A stretch of DNA of 25,848 nt from a virus: positions 1 through 25,848 of IMG/VR virus record IMGVR_UViG_3300045996_001539. One strand, 5' to 3'. The number at the start of each line of letters is the position of its first letter. Position 1 is the first letter of the stretch. Made by a program: the position numbers and the translations under genes. Below, in pieces: positions 15,194-22,862 of this stretch. The notes beneath the pieces are model-generated. The model saw only the letters and a program-made list of their open reading frames with translations. It did no database searches and had not been told where the DNA came from.

Positions 15194-15356
15194 CGAATTC
15201 CTCCTTAAGGAAGTCTATGGTCCGAACTGACGCCTGCGATAGTATAGAATTCGCTTCGTCGTCGTTAAATTCGTCCATCATTATCCCCATGATGACTATT
15301 TGATTTTGTAAGATTAAATTAATACCACGAGATATTACGTCCTCTGCGTTGTTCAT
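15180..15356 (-). CDS. Small AT-rich ORF (58 aa) between RusA and DUF6378
   Basis: ATG 15356 overlaps the RusA stop (ATGA), with GAGGGG about 8 nt before it. The ORF ends at TGA 15180-15182, 14 nt inside DUF6378, and its last codons contain the DUF6378 Shine-Dalgarno. The peptide has a hydrophobic helix (GINLILQNQIVIMGIMM) followed by an acidic, soluble C-terminus (DEFNDDEAN ... FLKEEFGEQG). The codons are much richer in A+T than the neighbours, so it may be a recent arrival. No family is recognised. Coupling at both ends supports translation. Confidence 0.6.
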   Translation of the reverse strand: MNNAEDVISRGINLILQNQIVIMGIMMDEFNDDEANSILSQASVRTIDFLKEEFGEQG

Positions 15357-15808
15357 GCGAAGATCCCCTCTGCTGGATTTTGCCGAACCTCGACGAAGAG
15401 GCCAGGCTTGTCGGAATAGAACTTCCGCTGCCGGTTATCGACGATCTGTCGGTCGTCAACCCAGACAACTAAATTGAGCGCATCACATATTTTTGAGAAA
15501 TTATCACAATCCGGTTTGACGGTCGGGCGGAGGGCGCCGGAGCGGGCCGCCTCTTGCCGTTTCTTCGGCCAGGATTGCGGAATCGGAAGGTGAATTAGTA
15601 TGTCGACCCATAACGGCCCATCGAGCGGCGGAAGATCGCCCATCACTTGCTCGGCGACGTAGCGTAGGGCGCCCATGTAGTCTCGCGTCTGTTCCGGGAG
15701 ATAATGATGTGCGCTGTCGCGAGTGCTGCTCATAGCCTGCTTGCCGCGAGGACGGCCGAGAAGAGCAAGTCTGATTACGTTTCCGTGTCTGCCGGAAAAA
15801 ATCTCCAT
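15353..15808 (-). CDS. rusA: RusA-type Holliday junction resolvase
   Basis: 151 residues, first gene of the minus-strand operon. RusA family signs: LLGRPRGKQA near the N-terminus, YLPEQTRDYM, and the metal-binding core RPTVKP-D100-x-D102-N103-xx-K106 with DALN and V117-D118-D119-RQIVDNRQRKFY. Family members are homodimeric nucleases that cut four-way junctions symmetrically and thereby resolve recombination or replication intermediates before packaging. ATG 15808 has no clear ribosome binding site; the family's usual start lies near VIRLALLG, 10 residues further in, where no standard start codon exists, so 15808 is kept. The upstream 108 bp hold the divergent control region. Confidence 0.88.
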   Translation of the reverse strand: MEIFSGRHGNVIRLALLGRPRGKQAMSSTRDSAHHYLPEQTRDYMGALRYVAEQVMGDLPPLDGPLWVDILIHLPIPQSWPKKRQEAARSGALRPTVKPDCDNFSKICDALNLVVWVDDRQIVDNRQRKFYSDKPGLFVEVRQNPAEGIFA

Positions 15809-15839
15809 AGCGCAATTACTGACGCGGTTTGAATCGGTT

Positions 15840-15869
15840 CGTCAATCCCCTTGACGTCGTATATCGTCA
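15840..15869. promoter_or_regulatory. Divergent control region with overlapping inverted repeats
   Basis: CGTCAA-TCCCC-TTGACG (15840-15856) is a perfect 6-bp inverted repeat. Its arms read TTGACG outward on both strands, like two back-to-back -35 boxes. A second inverted repeat, TGACG-N8-CGTCA (15852-15869), overlaps it. On the plus strand a weak -10 (TACCTT, 15875-15880) lies 18 bp from the right box. On the minus strand only poor -10 candidates (AGTAAT) are present at 19 bp. The region lies between RusA and the lone plus-strand gene and is a plausible promoter/operator. Inferred from spacing and symmetry only. Confidence 0.4.
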
Positions 15870-15916
15870 TGGACTACCTTGGCGAAGCTGATCAAAGGAG
15901 CGTTGGAGGCAGCATA

Positions 15917-16177
15917 ATGATCCATCTACCGGACCCTAAAGATCTTGCTACAGCCCTCGAAACCTCAAATTGGAAAGGCGTTTCCATAGGCAACAAGGTG
16001 TTGATCAAAGCTGCTATCGAATGGCTCCGGTATATGAGCGAATCGATGGGCACGAGTGCCCAAAATGAACGTTTTTTGTCGGCCGACACGCCCTACACTG
16101 ATCCGAAAATACCCGGTCCTGTCTTCGGCGAATCGACTAACTGCTTGCCGGTCAACACTCTGGACAAACCCGACTAA
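15917..16177 (+). CDS. Hypothetical 86-aa protein, lone plus-strand gene
   Basis: ATG 15917 has GGAGG (15905-15909) at 7 nt spacing and is preferred over an in-frame TTG at 15851, which lies within the inverted-repeat region. Visible features are a central helix (GNKVLIKAAIEWLRYMSES) and a Pro/Asp-rich C-terminal tail without obvious structure. There is no clear helix-turn-helix or membrane segment, and no family is recognised. It stands alone, divergent from the early operon and convergent with the late operon (18 nt to the transglycosylase stop), and has lower GC than its neighbours. The position is typical of a phage regulator or accessory gene, but the sequence does not prove this. Confidence 0.6.
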   Translation: MIHLPDPKDLATALETSNWKGVSIGNKVLIKAAIEWLRYMSESMGTSAQNERFLSADTPYTDPKIPGPVFGESTNCLPVNTLDKPD

Positions 16178-16194
16178 ACGGTCTTGGTAAGCGA

Positions 16195-16833
16195 CTAGCC
16201 GAACGAGCTCGGCCCGCTGAATAGCGCCAGCCGTCGCGCCCGATCGGCCGCCGCACGCTCTGCCTGCGCTTCGGCCACCACGTTAACCATCGGAGTGTTT
16301 GCATCCGGCACGAAGGCAGGTTCCGGAGTGAGGAACAGTGAGGCGATCGGCGAAGGGGCGGGAACCGGCGTCGTGGCGGGGGTCTGTGCCACGACTGCCG
16401 GCCCGGAGCGCCCGAGCAAAGCAGCCGCCTTTGCCCGATGCGCGTCCATCTGATTGAGCACCTTGTCTCTTACCGTGCCTGGGGCGCCGCCGGCGGCCGT
16501 ATCGGAAGCGCCGTAGCGTCCGACCTTCCCGGCGTTGATAGCCGAGTAAACGTCGAGCAGACCGTGCCCGGGGCGCACGCCGGCTTTGCGCAGATACTTC
16601 TCCACAGCCCGCAGTTGATCGGCTACCGGCATACCTTGCCGGACGCCATACTCAGCTCGCTGAGGCTCGCCCCACTGGATCAAGCCGCGATGCTGGCCCC
16701 ACTTCGTCGTCGGCCCGGCTTTCCAGGGATCGAATGTCCCGGCCGTCTCATAGGAGATCGCCGTCGCCAGGTCGACCGGATCGATGCCGAGATTTTCGGA
16801 GGAAGCGAGGATTGCCGCGGCGAGATCATCCAT
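16195..16833 (-). CDS. Lytic transglycosylase-like virion/lysis enzyme
   Basis: 212 residues from ATG 16833, in a TGATG overlap with the 100-aa gene. Residues ~1-125 fit an SLT/lysozyme-like fold: DDLAAAILASSENLGIDP, the catalytic-Glu segment AISYE29TAGTFDP, KWGQHRGLIQWGEPQR and VEKYLRKAGVRPGHGLLDVYSAINAG. The following ~90 residues are Pro/Ala-rich and disordered and end in an Ala/Arg helix. It cleaves peptidoglycan glycan strands. Being last in the ejection-protein operon, it more likely opens the wall during DNA entry than at final lysis, though it could do both. No signal peptide is seen. Confidence 0.78.
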   Translation of the reverse strand: MDDLAAAILASSENLGIDPVDLATAISYETAGTFDPWKAGPTTKWGQHRGLIQWGEPQRAEYGVRQGMPVADQLRAVEKYLRKAGVRPGHGLLDVYSAINAGKVGRYGASDTAAGGAPGTVRDKVLNQMDAHRAKAAALLGRSGPAVVAQTPATTPVPAPSPIASLFLTPEPAFVPDANTPMVNVVAEAQAERAAADRARRLALFSGPSSFG

Positions 16834-17135
16834 CAGCGACCGCCAAATAGCCGTGCTATCAAGCTGGGCATCATATCTGGTCGAACCTGAGCGAATGTGT
16901 CGTCGACCGTCTCCTGAAGATTGCCGTAAGTTCTTTTCGGCCATTGCTCTATCTCAAAGAGCTTATCCTGCAAGATCATTGCGGCGCGTTCTTCAGGAGA
17001 CGCGCGCACGAAATCCGCATCTCTCTGACCCCAGAAGGAATCGTAGCCCTGCTTCCAACTCAGACTATGCGGGTGCATATTTTGCAGCTTTCGCCGCGCT
17101 GTACCTTCTGGGCTGAACAGATCTGCTAAAGTCAT
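16833..17135 (-). CDS. Hypothetical 100-aa phage protein
   Basis: ATG 17135 overlaps the stop of the 937-aa gene (ATGA), and its own TGA shares a base with the transglycosylase ATG. A soluble, mostly helical protein rich in Arg, Gln and Trp (WKQGYDSFWGQRDADF, EERAAMILQDKLFEIEQWP) ending MPSLIARLFGGR. No known domain is recognised. Position and coupling suggest a small virion component or a chaperone for the ejection proteins. Confidence 0.7.
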   Translation of the reverse strand: MTLADLFSPEGTARRKLQNMHPHSLSWKQGYDSFWGQRDADFVRASPEERAAMILQDKLFEIEQWPKRTYGNLQETVDDTFAQVRPDMMPSLIARLFGGR

Positions 17136-19945
17136 CGCGTTGCTGCCTTTACGACCGGATCCTCGTCGTCATCGTCTTCGTTCATAATCTCGAGGATCGT
17201 CGCCGCCTCGTTGCCGAACCAGTTCTTCGCTTTACGGCCGAGCGCGGCTCGGTTGGCGGGGTTGTTCTGCTTCAGGAGCATTGCCGCCTGCTCTGGATCA
17301 GTTAGGGCATTGTCGAGCAGCCGATGAACGGCGTTCTGTCTGGCCCGACTGACGGCCCGACGAGCCGTTACGGCGCCGATGCTGGTGATCAGGAACGAGC
17401 CGCTGATTCGGCCGCTCAGATAGGCGTACCAGCGCGATTGCAGGTTCTCCGGCGTGAGCAGCGGATTAACTCCCATCGCTGTGCCGGAGGCGCTCGGGGG
17501 GCGCGCCCTGTTACGCAGATTTACGTTCTGGAGCGTCTCGGCGATCAATTTAATGTTATCGAGATGCGCCGGATCATCTCGCCACAGGCGTTCGGCGACG
17601 GCTTGCTTGGCTGGGTCATCCAGGAACCGCATCAATCGCGCCGGCATCCAAGGCTGCACACCGCCAGTAGTGGAGGTCGTCTCGCCTTTGCTGCGAGAAG
17701 ATCGCTCCATGATATCCCAGAACACTTTACGAGCGCCCTGCACAGCATCCGGAGCGTCATCGACGAAGGTCAGGAGTTCGTCAGCCGCTCTGGCAGGATC
17801 CTTGGCCGCGAGCACACTCTCCATCGCTTTACGAGCGTTCTCGTTGCCGTAGCGCAGATATTCGGCGACGGTGCCTTTTCCTTTTTCGCCGATCTGACTG
17901 ACGACCCCTCTCTCATTTTCTCGAGCAACTCGCTCAGCGCCACGAGCACGCAGCGCGGCGTCCAGTTCATCTTGAAGCCCCGGGAAGCGTGAAATCTGCT
18001 CTGCGTGATCCGCCATAAAACGCTGAACCCCTTCGACCGTGCTAGTATCGGCCTGAGCGAGAAGCTCATCTTCGATGGCGGCACGAACCTGCGGTGTATC
18101 GGCTTGGGCAAATAGCCGGTCCATCGCCTGCGGATTTACAAACGCGGAAGCAACGCGCTCGTCCCGCATACGGGGCTGACCGCCCTCGTATCGAGCCAGC
18201 GCCGCGGAAACCGGATCCCCGGCCCGGGTAAACGCTTCGGCCTCTTCCAACTTGGCGCCGCGGGCCGTTTCGACCGCTTCTATCTGCTCCGGTGTAAGTT
18301 GACTGTTAACAAAGTTATCCACAGCTTGCAGATAGCGCTGTGCTACCCGAGCAGCGTTCCGACCACCGCGTTCAGCCTTTGGATCAGCGAGGGCAGCTCG
18401 CCTGAACCGCTTTAGCTCCGATTGAAGATCGGTCACTTCTTTCAGCGGGACAGGCTCAAGCGGAGCAGGTGGGCGAGTAATAGGGCGACCGGACATATCC
18501 ACTACGCCGGTTTCGACCGGAGCCTCTTCAGCTCGCCGTCCGAGTGCTGCTACACGGTCGATGATACCTTGCGGAACAAGACCTCTCTCAATCGCTGTAA
18601 GCCCCTCCTCCACGTTCTGCAGCATGTCGCGGACCTGGACCGGATCGATTGGAATGCCGTCGATATCGGCCGCGCCGTAAGCCTCTTCGGTCCGCAGCTG
18701 TGCTGCCTCGCGAGCGTCTTCCAAAGCTGTACGGACAATCTCGCCTCGAGCCGCTGGCGTTCCTTGCGGACGAATGACTTCCGTGGCCTCCCGCGCTGCG
18801 TCCTCCGCTTCACGAACGCGCCTGTTCGCTTCACCGATTCGCATATCGCGTTCATCGCTCAATGCGGTCCGGAGAGCGCCAGGCTGCCCCTCCGGTTCGA
18901 GTTGCCGGAGCGCTGCATCGACGGCCTCGATATTCTCTTTGTTGCGTTGGGTGAAGCCGCCGCGGCTCTGCAGACCGTATTCCAGAGCGGCGAGCCCCGG
19001 GTTTCCGGTGCGATCGGCCAAACTCTCCTGGAAGCCCGGAACTATGCCGGATACACGCGGACCACGTTCGATTGCTTCGATGAGTGGCTGCACATCGATT
19101 GCATCGCGCGGAGTGGCTGGGGTGAGCCCGGCGTTCTCGGCTAGCGTATCAGTCACAACCTGACGCACAACGTCGTCGGAGTAGGTCTTCGATCCTGTTA
19201 TAGCTAAACCGATCTCACCGGCCTTCTTGGCTGTGTTGGCTGCTAAACCGTAGCCTGTCGCGCCGGCGATTGCGCCGAGCACATCGGCGATCTGCCCTTT
19301 CGTCGTCTCTGGATCGACCATCTCATTGGCTGTAGCGGCGCCTGCTCCAGCAGCAGTCGCTACGGCTCCTTCCCTCGCCAAGTAGCGCGGCGCGTTGACC
19401 GCTGCGGGCTCAATGAACATTCTAGCGAGTCCCGGCAACTTTCGCGCGCCCTCGACGCCCAGCTTACCGGCAATACCCAAGGCAGCACCGGTTGGCACAG
19501 CGAAGGCTCCGAGCTCTTCGCCGATACGGCGTGCAAAACGTTCGGGGCCGGTTTGCGGCTCGATATTGTCGACCCCGATGACCTGCTGCATCTCTTCCGC
19601 GCTGGGGAGAGCCGTGGCGAAGGGAGTAAGCGCCTCGATGGCAGGATCCACCCAATCGGGCGCACCGAGCTTATTCGCTCCGAATTGAAGCGCGCTGCGA
19701 GTCATCTGCGAAGATGCCTGCGGCAGACCGAGGATATTGGTTACGCCGGCCGCGGCGCCCCGAACTGCTTGCTCGCCTATGCCCATAGCGCCGGAGCCGA
19801 GCCGCTCCCAGATCGACGCTTCTTCCTCGGCGGGAACGGCAGCAGCTTTCTCCACGGTCGACATATCGACCGTTTTGAACTTTGCCCACGGATCAGCGCC
19901 AGTCCCGGGATCGATGACTTTGAAACCAGCCCACGGATCGGCCAT
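17132..19945 (-). CDS. Large internal virion (ejection) protein
   Basis: 937 residues. ATG 19945 shares its A with the upstream TAA. The N-terminus carries two tandem copies of DPWAxFK (residues 3-9 and 18-24: DPWAGFKVID, DPWAKFKTVD), a motif I associate with podophage ejection proteins. Residues ~40-250 are Ala/Gly-rich with amphipathic stretches (GAAAGVTNILGLP, VLGAIAGATGYGLAA) that could insert in a membrane. Residues ~330-720 are highly charged and helical with coiled-coil character (RRVREAEDAAREATE, EAREAAQLRTEEA). The C-terminus has a hydrophobic helix (SGSFLITSIGAVTA) and an acidic end. No enzymatic motif is seen. Likely part of the channel or cargo injected with the DNA. Confidence 0.65.
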   Translation of the reverse strand: MADPWAGFKVIDPGTGADPWAKFKTVDMSTVEKAAAVPAEEEASIWERLGSGAMGIGEQAVRGAAAGVTNILGLPQASSQMTRSALQFGANKLGAPDWVDPAIEALTPFATALPSAEEMQQVIGVDNIEPQTGPERFARRIGEELGAFAVPTGAALGIAGKLGVEGARKLPGLARMFIEPAAVNAPRYLAREGAVATAAGAGAATANEMVDPETTKGQIADVLGAIAGATGYGLAANTAKKAGEIGLAITGSKTYSDDVVRQVVTDTLAENAGLTPATPRDAIDVQPLIEAIERGPRVSGIVPGFQESLADRTGNPGLAALEYGLQSRGGFTQRNKENIEAVDAALRQLEPEGQPGALRTALSDERDMRIGEANRRVREAEDAAREATEVIRPQGTPAARGEIVRTALEDAREAAQLRTEEAYGAADIDGIPIDPVQVRDMLQNVEEGLTAIERGLVPQGIIDRVAALGRRAEEAPVETGVVDMSGRPITRPPAPLEPVPLKEVTDLQSELKRFRRAALADPKAERGGRNAARVAQRYLQAVDNFVNSQLTPEQIEAVETARGAKLEEAEAFTRAGDPVSAALARYEGGQPRMRDERVASAFVNPQAMDRLFAQADTPQVRAAIEDELLAQADTSTVEGVQRFMADHAEQISRFPGLQDELDAALRARGAERVARENERGVVSQIGEKGKGTVAEYLRYGNENARKAMESVLAAKDPARAADELLTFVDDAPDAVQGARKVFWDIMERSSRSKGETTSTTGGVQPWMPARLMRFLDDPAKQAVAERLWRDDPAHLDNIKLIAETLQNVNLRNRARPPSASGTAMGVNPLLTPENLQSRWYAYLSGRISGSFLITSIGAVTARRAVSRARQNAVHRLLDNALTDPEQAAMLLKQNNPANRAALGRKAKNWFGNEAATILEIMNEDDDDEDPVVKAATR

Positions 19946-21366
19946 TACGGAACCTCTAGTACACGGCCATCGGGCGTCTTAAAGCGCGTTCCGCTCGGCA
20001 AAGCGCTCGCCTGCTCCGGTGTCGCCATAACTGGTAGCTCACCCGTAGTAGTCGTCCCATTGGCTACCGCAGTAGCCGAAGTGCCTCCGCCAGTACCAAG
20101 ACCGTTCCCCAAAATGTCGGCGAGGATCTGCTCCTGACTTTCGATACGCTCAATAGCCTGGTTGAGTCGGGCGATCGACGACGCTTGGTTAGCTGTCAAG
20201 CCGTCCAAGCCCAGCGCGGTCTTTGTCGTCCGTAGCATTTCGTTGGACAAACGCTCTCCGGTAGTGGTTTTTGCGTATTGGAACGCCAGCAGATTAGAGA
20301 GCATCTCGATTGCCGGGATATTCACGTCGAACGATCCCGCTAGATCGGCGTCGGCAAGACCGGAAGCGATAGCGTTGTTCACATCCGCAACACCCCCGCC
20401 GAAATACGTACCGAGCTCGCCACCGGTCTGAATGACATTCTGCGCCGTACCACGAAGCCAGCCGACGGCGCCCTGCGAAGCAGGCGACTCTGCAATCTTG
20501 TTGCGAAGTGTCGTGGCGGTATCCTTCGCTAACCTAATATCGATCAATCGCTTCTGGACGTCATTCTGTGCCGGCTTCCCGAGGCCAATCTCCTCAGCCG
20601 TGCCCTGTGGCTTCGGAATGTCATAGACCGGGATGCCGGCCGGAATCGGCGTTCCTGTTTGCGCCTCTACCCAGCTATTGTCAGGGCGTTGTACCACGGC
20701 AACCTGCTGGCCGTTGATCACCGCTAGGCCGTTCGTCGGCTTCGCCTCGGCGCCTTGGTTGAAATACCGCTCCAGCCCTTCAGAGTTCGCCTCCATCGCA
20801 ATCCGCGGACCTTCTGGCGTAACGACATCGGTCCAATCAACATCAGACAACGCCGCCGCCCGCTGTTCCTCCGGCGGGAGTCCGCTGAGGATAATCGCCT
20901 TCATCTCCGTTTCCGAAAGGGGCTTCGGCGCTCCGAAAAGAGTAGGAGCCAACCCCGTGCCAGCCGAAGTTTGCGCCGGGAGATGCGCCAACTGACCTGG
21001 ATCCAAGATCACTGGTTCAGCAATTTGCCGAGCGAAAGCTCCCTGCTCTTGCAATCGACGTTCAGCCAGAGCAGTCTCGGCGTCAGTCTGAATATCGAAG
21101 CGCTTCGTAGCGTCTTCGGTCCGCAGCGCCTCAAAACTCTGCGTAGGCGCATAGTTCCCAACCGCAATGTTGCGTTTATCGAAGAGGGGATCGTTAGGGT
21201 TGGCAAAGAGCTGTGCGAGCTGATCTATCTTCTGCTTCCGTTCGGCCGCCAGGGCGTAATTCGCCGCATCCGCTGCGCTCGGCGGAGCGAACAACGAGGC
21301 GACGTTCATAGCCGTCTGTGCCCAGGCAGGGTCGTTAAAACGATTCGTCTTAATGCCGCTCGGCAT
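19945..21366 (-). CDS. Internal virion (ejection) protein
   Basis: 473 residues from ATG 21366 with AGGAG 6 nt upstream, starting 2 nt after the stop of the preceding gene. The N-terminal third is helical (DPAWAQTAMNVASLFAPP, AANYALAAERKQKIDQLAQLF) and contains NPNDPLFDKRNIAVGNYAP, a segment I have seen in podophage internal virion proteins. The middle carries Gln/Glu-rich helices and a short beta-rich unit (NGLAVINGQQVAVVQRP). The C-terminal part is helical with an Asn/Ile-rich SNLLAFQYAKTTTGERLSNE segment and ends with a Gly/Thr linker and GTRFKTPDGRVLEVP. No catalytic motif is seen. Assigned mainly from neighbours and composition. Confidence 0.65.
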   Translation of the reverse strand: MPSGIKTNRFNDPAWAQTAMNVASLFAPPSAADAANYALAAERKQKIDQLAQLFANPNDPLFDKRNIAVGNYAPTQSFEALRTEDATKRFDIQTDAETALAERRLQEQGAFARQIAEPVILDPGQLAHLPAQTSAGTGLAPTLFGAPKPLSETEMKAIILSGLPPEEQRAAALSDVDWTDVVTPEGPRIAMEANSEGLERYFNQGAEAKPTNGLAVINGQQVAVVQRPDNSWVEAQTGTPIPAGIPVYDIPKPQGTAEEIGLGKPAQNDVQKRLIDIRLAKDTATTLRNKIAESPASQGAVGWLRGTAQNVIQTGGELGTYFGGGVADVNNAIASGLADADLAGSFDVNIPAIEMLSNLLAFQYAKTTTGERLSNEMLRTTKTALGLDGLTANQASSIARLNQAIERIESQEQILADILGNGLGTGGGTSATAVANGTTTTGELPVMATPEQASALPSGTRFKTPDGRVLEVP

Positions 21367-21368
21367 CC

Positions 21369-22010
21369 CTATCTCCTGTTGAAGATGTCGCCGAAGCGAG
21401 CAGATACGCCCTGCTTCCCGAGTGCCGGGTTGCTGCCTATGTTGCCCGTCACTTGGCTCGCGGCAGCAAGAATGTCGGCAAGTGTTTGCAGTCCTTTACC
21501 GCGCTGTGCCGCCGCCTCTAGCTCGAATGGCAGGATACCCGTCGAAGCGCGCTTGAACCCGGCCAGCTGGCCGATCTGCGAAGCGTCTCGGCCCTGCTGC
21601 AATCCAATATCGCCGAGCAGATCACCGAACGCCCGCATCGTCCCGAGCGCTCTGCCCTGCTGCCCCACAAACTGTGCGGCGTCGGCCGAGCGATTCGCCG
21701 CCTCGCGGGTCACGATAGCGTTCCTAGATGGCGCCATGACATTCGGATCGGTCGGCCCGACTACCGATTGGGCAGCGAGATAGTCGCCGAGGCGCTTAGC
21801 TGTTTCGGCTTCCTGCCCGGCGAAATCCAAGTAGCGGTCCTGGCTGCGGGTGTTCAACCCGCCGATCTCACGATCGAAACCGGCTTGACGACGACGCTCG
21901 CCGCTGAGCGCGCTTCGACGGGCGCCCTCCTGTTTACGACGGGCGAGAGCGTTGGCTCCTGTCGACGCTGCCGACAAGAACATCGATGCGAGGAGCAGAG
22001 GTAGGGGCAT
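21369..22010 (-). CDS. Internal virion protein with hydrophobic N-terminus
   Basis: 213 residues. ATG 22010 shares a base with the upstream TGA (TGATG). The first ~20 residues are hydrophobic (MPLPLLLASMFLSAASTGAN) and are followed by a strongly basic, Gln-rich helix (ARRKQEGARRSALSGERRRQ). The rest is helical and Ala/Gly-rich (AANRSADAAQFVGQQGRALG). The general layout resembles small, membrane-interacting ejection proteins such as T7 gp14, but sequence similarity cannot be claimed. Together with the 212-aa neighbour it may form the first part of the trans-envelope channel. Confidence 0.6.
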   Translation of the reverse strand: MPLPLLLASMFLSAASTGANALARRKQEGARRSALSGERRRQAGFDREIGGLNTRSQDRYLDFAGQEAETAKRLGDYLAAQSVVGPTDPNVMAPSRNAIVTREAANRSADAAQFVGQQGRALGTMRAFGDLLGDIGLQQGRDASQIGQLAGFKRASTGILPFELEAAAQRGKGLQTLADILAAASQVTGNIGSNPALGKQGVSARFGDIFNRR

Positions 22011-22648
22011 CAGGTTGTCACCACAGTGCCACGGCGCTTCTGGAACAGTGCTGGGATAGGTCCGACCACGCCGCCCGCCTCGTACGCCTTCTGAGCCGCC
22101 TGCTGCGTGCCTAGGATGCCCGTGAAGTCGGCGAACATATTGGCGAGGGGCGAAAACTGCGGCTGCTGCGACAGGATCGAGGCTCGCCGAATTGCCTCTT
22201 GCGTAGCGCCTTCCACATCACCGGTCGAATTCAGCATCGAGACGAGACCGCCACGGGCATCCTCGATCGCGGCCCGGGAACGGTTTCCGAGATCCAATGC
22301 TTGATCGGCGAGCTTCTGCCGACCGAGCCCGTATGTCTTTTCCAACTCTGCGGCGAGGTCACCGCGAACCGAGCTCTCGGTGTTACCGCTCCTCGCTAAA
22401 GAAAACGCCAACTGTTTCTGAGCGTCCCGGTACTGGTCTTCCAGCTGCGGCGTGGCGTAGTCGAGATAACTCTGCCCTTGGCGAGTGAAGTAGTCCGGCG
22501 TGAATTGACCGAAGATGTCACCGATCCGCTGCGTACCGCCACGGATACGGTTCTGCCGAGCCCTTTCCTCGGCTCGGGCTCGATCGGCTTCCTTCTTAGC
22601 GTCGTTTCCTCCGCCGAAGAGGTTACCGATGAAACTGAAGAGACCCAT
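22010..22648 (-). CDS. Internal virion protein with Gly-Phe N-terminus
   Basis: 212 residues from ATG 22648 with AAGGAG 7 nt upstream; that site lies in a perfect hairpin (22652-22682). N-terminus MGLFSFIGNLFGGGND, then a charged coiled-coil (KKEADRARAEERARQNRI), a conserved-looking FTPDYFTRQGQSYLDYATPQLEDQY segment interrupted by short turns, and Ala/Leu helices (AELEKTYGLGRQKLADQAL). The GlnTyr-rich YxRQGQxYLDYxxPxL pattern is one I recall from podophage and N4-like structural genes next to the ejection proteins. No enzymatic motif. Probably an early ejected protein or a tail-inner-core component. Confidence 0.6.
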   Translation of the reverse strand: MGLFSFIGNLFGGGNDAKKEADRARAEERARQNRIRGGTQRIGDIFGQFTPDYFTRQGQSYLDYATPQLEDQYRDAQKQLAFSLARSGNTESSVRGDLAAELEKTYGLGRQKLADQALDLGNRSRAAIEDARGGLVSMLNSTGDVEGATQEAIRRASILSQQPQFSPLANMFADFTGILGTQQAAQKAYEAGGVVGPIPALFQKRRGTVVTT

Positions 22649-22651
22649 GCT

Positions 22652-22682
22652 GCACTCCTTGGCCCAGACGATCTAGGAGTGC
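22652..22682 (-). promoter_or_regulatory. Hairpin covering the ribosome binding site of the 212-aa gene
   Basis: GCACTCCT and AGGAGTGC form a perfect 8-bp inverted repeat with a 15-nt loop. The downstream arm is the AGGAG Shine-Dalgarno for ATG 22648, so the hairpin would hide it in RNA. A possible 13-codon leader (TTG 22714 to TAG 22673, preceded by AGGAG) ends exactly in the upstream arm, so a ribosome translating it would open the hairpin. The leader is speculative; the inverted repeat is directly visible. Confidence 0.55.
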
Positions 22683-22751
22683 GGGTTCCCGAGTTCCGCG
22701 CTTATCGGGGTCAATACGACTTTACTCCTAACCGCTTCGACGCGCTACCCC

Positions 22752-22862
22752 TCACTTGCCGCCTAACAAAAGGATGATCAGATAGACGAGAGTAGCTCCG
22801 ACAACGATTCCTAATACAAGCCCCAAAGCCACGCCGAGACCAACAAGGAAGCCCTCAATCAT
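22752..22862 (-). CDS. 36-aa single-span membrane peptide (late operon)
   Basis: ATG 22862 overlaps the stop of the nozzle gene (ATGA). After MIEG the peptide is almost wholly hydrophobic (FLVGLGVALGLVLGIVVG, then TLVYLIILLL) and ends GGK: one long or two short membrane spans with a glycine-rich face. It is the only ORF in the 210-nt gap before the next gene. Size and hydrophobicity would fit a very small holin-like or membrane-anchoring virion peptide, but no family is recognised. The remaining ~100 nt to the next gene hold the ribosome-binding-site hairpin and no clear terminator. Confidence 0.6.
   Translation of the reverse strand: MIEGFLVGLGVALGLVLGIVVGATLVYLIILLLGGK

Noticed and set aside
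16178-16200. Terminator between the 86-aa gene and the transglycosylase gene
   Set aside because: No stable stem followed by a T-run on either strand in the 17-nt gap or just beside it.
18422-19144. 240-codon plus-strand ORF inside the 937-aa gene
   Set aside because: Antisense shadow; the minus-strand gene is continuous and part of the overlap chain.
20755-21783. 342-codon plus-strand ORF antisense to two virion genes
   Set aside because: It crosses a gene boundary, has Arg/Ser/Ala-rich shadow composition and no ribosome binding site; it is a GC-rich mirror frame.
22711-22730. AATACGACT match to the core of the T7 promoter
   Set aside because: It lies on the plus strand against all local genes, and the initiation part of the T7 consensus is missing; likely chance.
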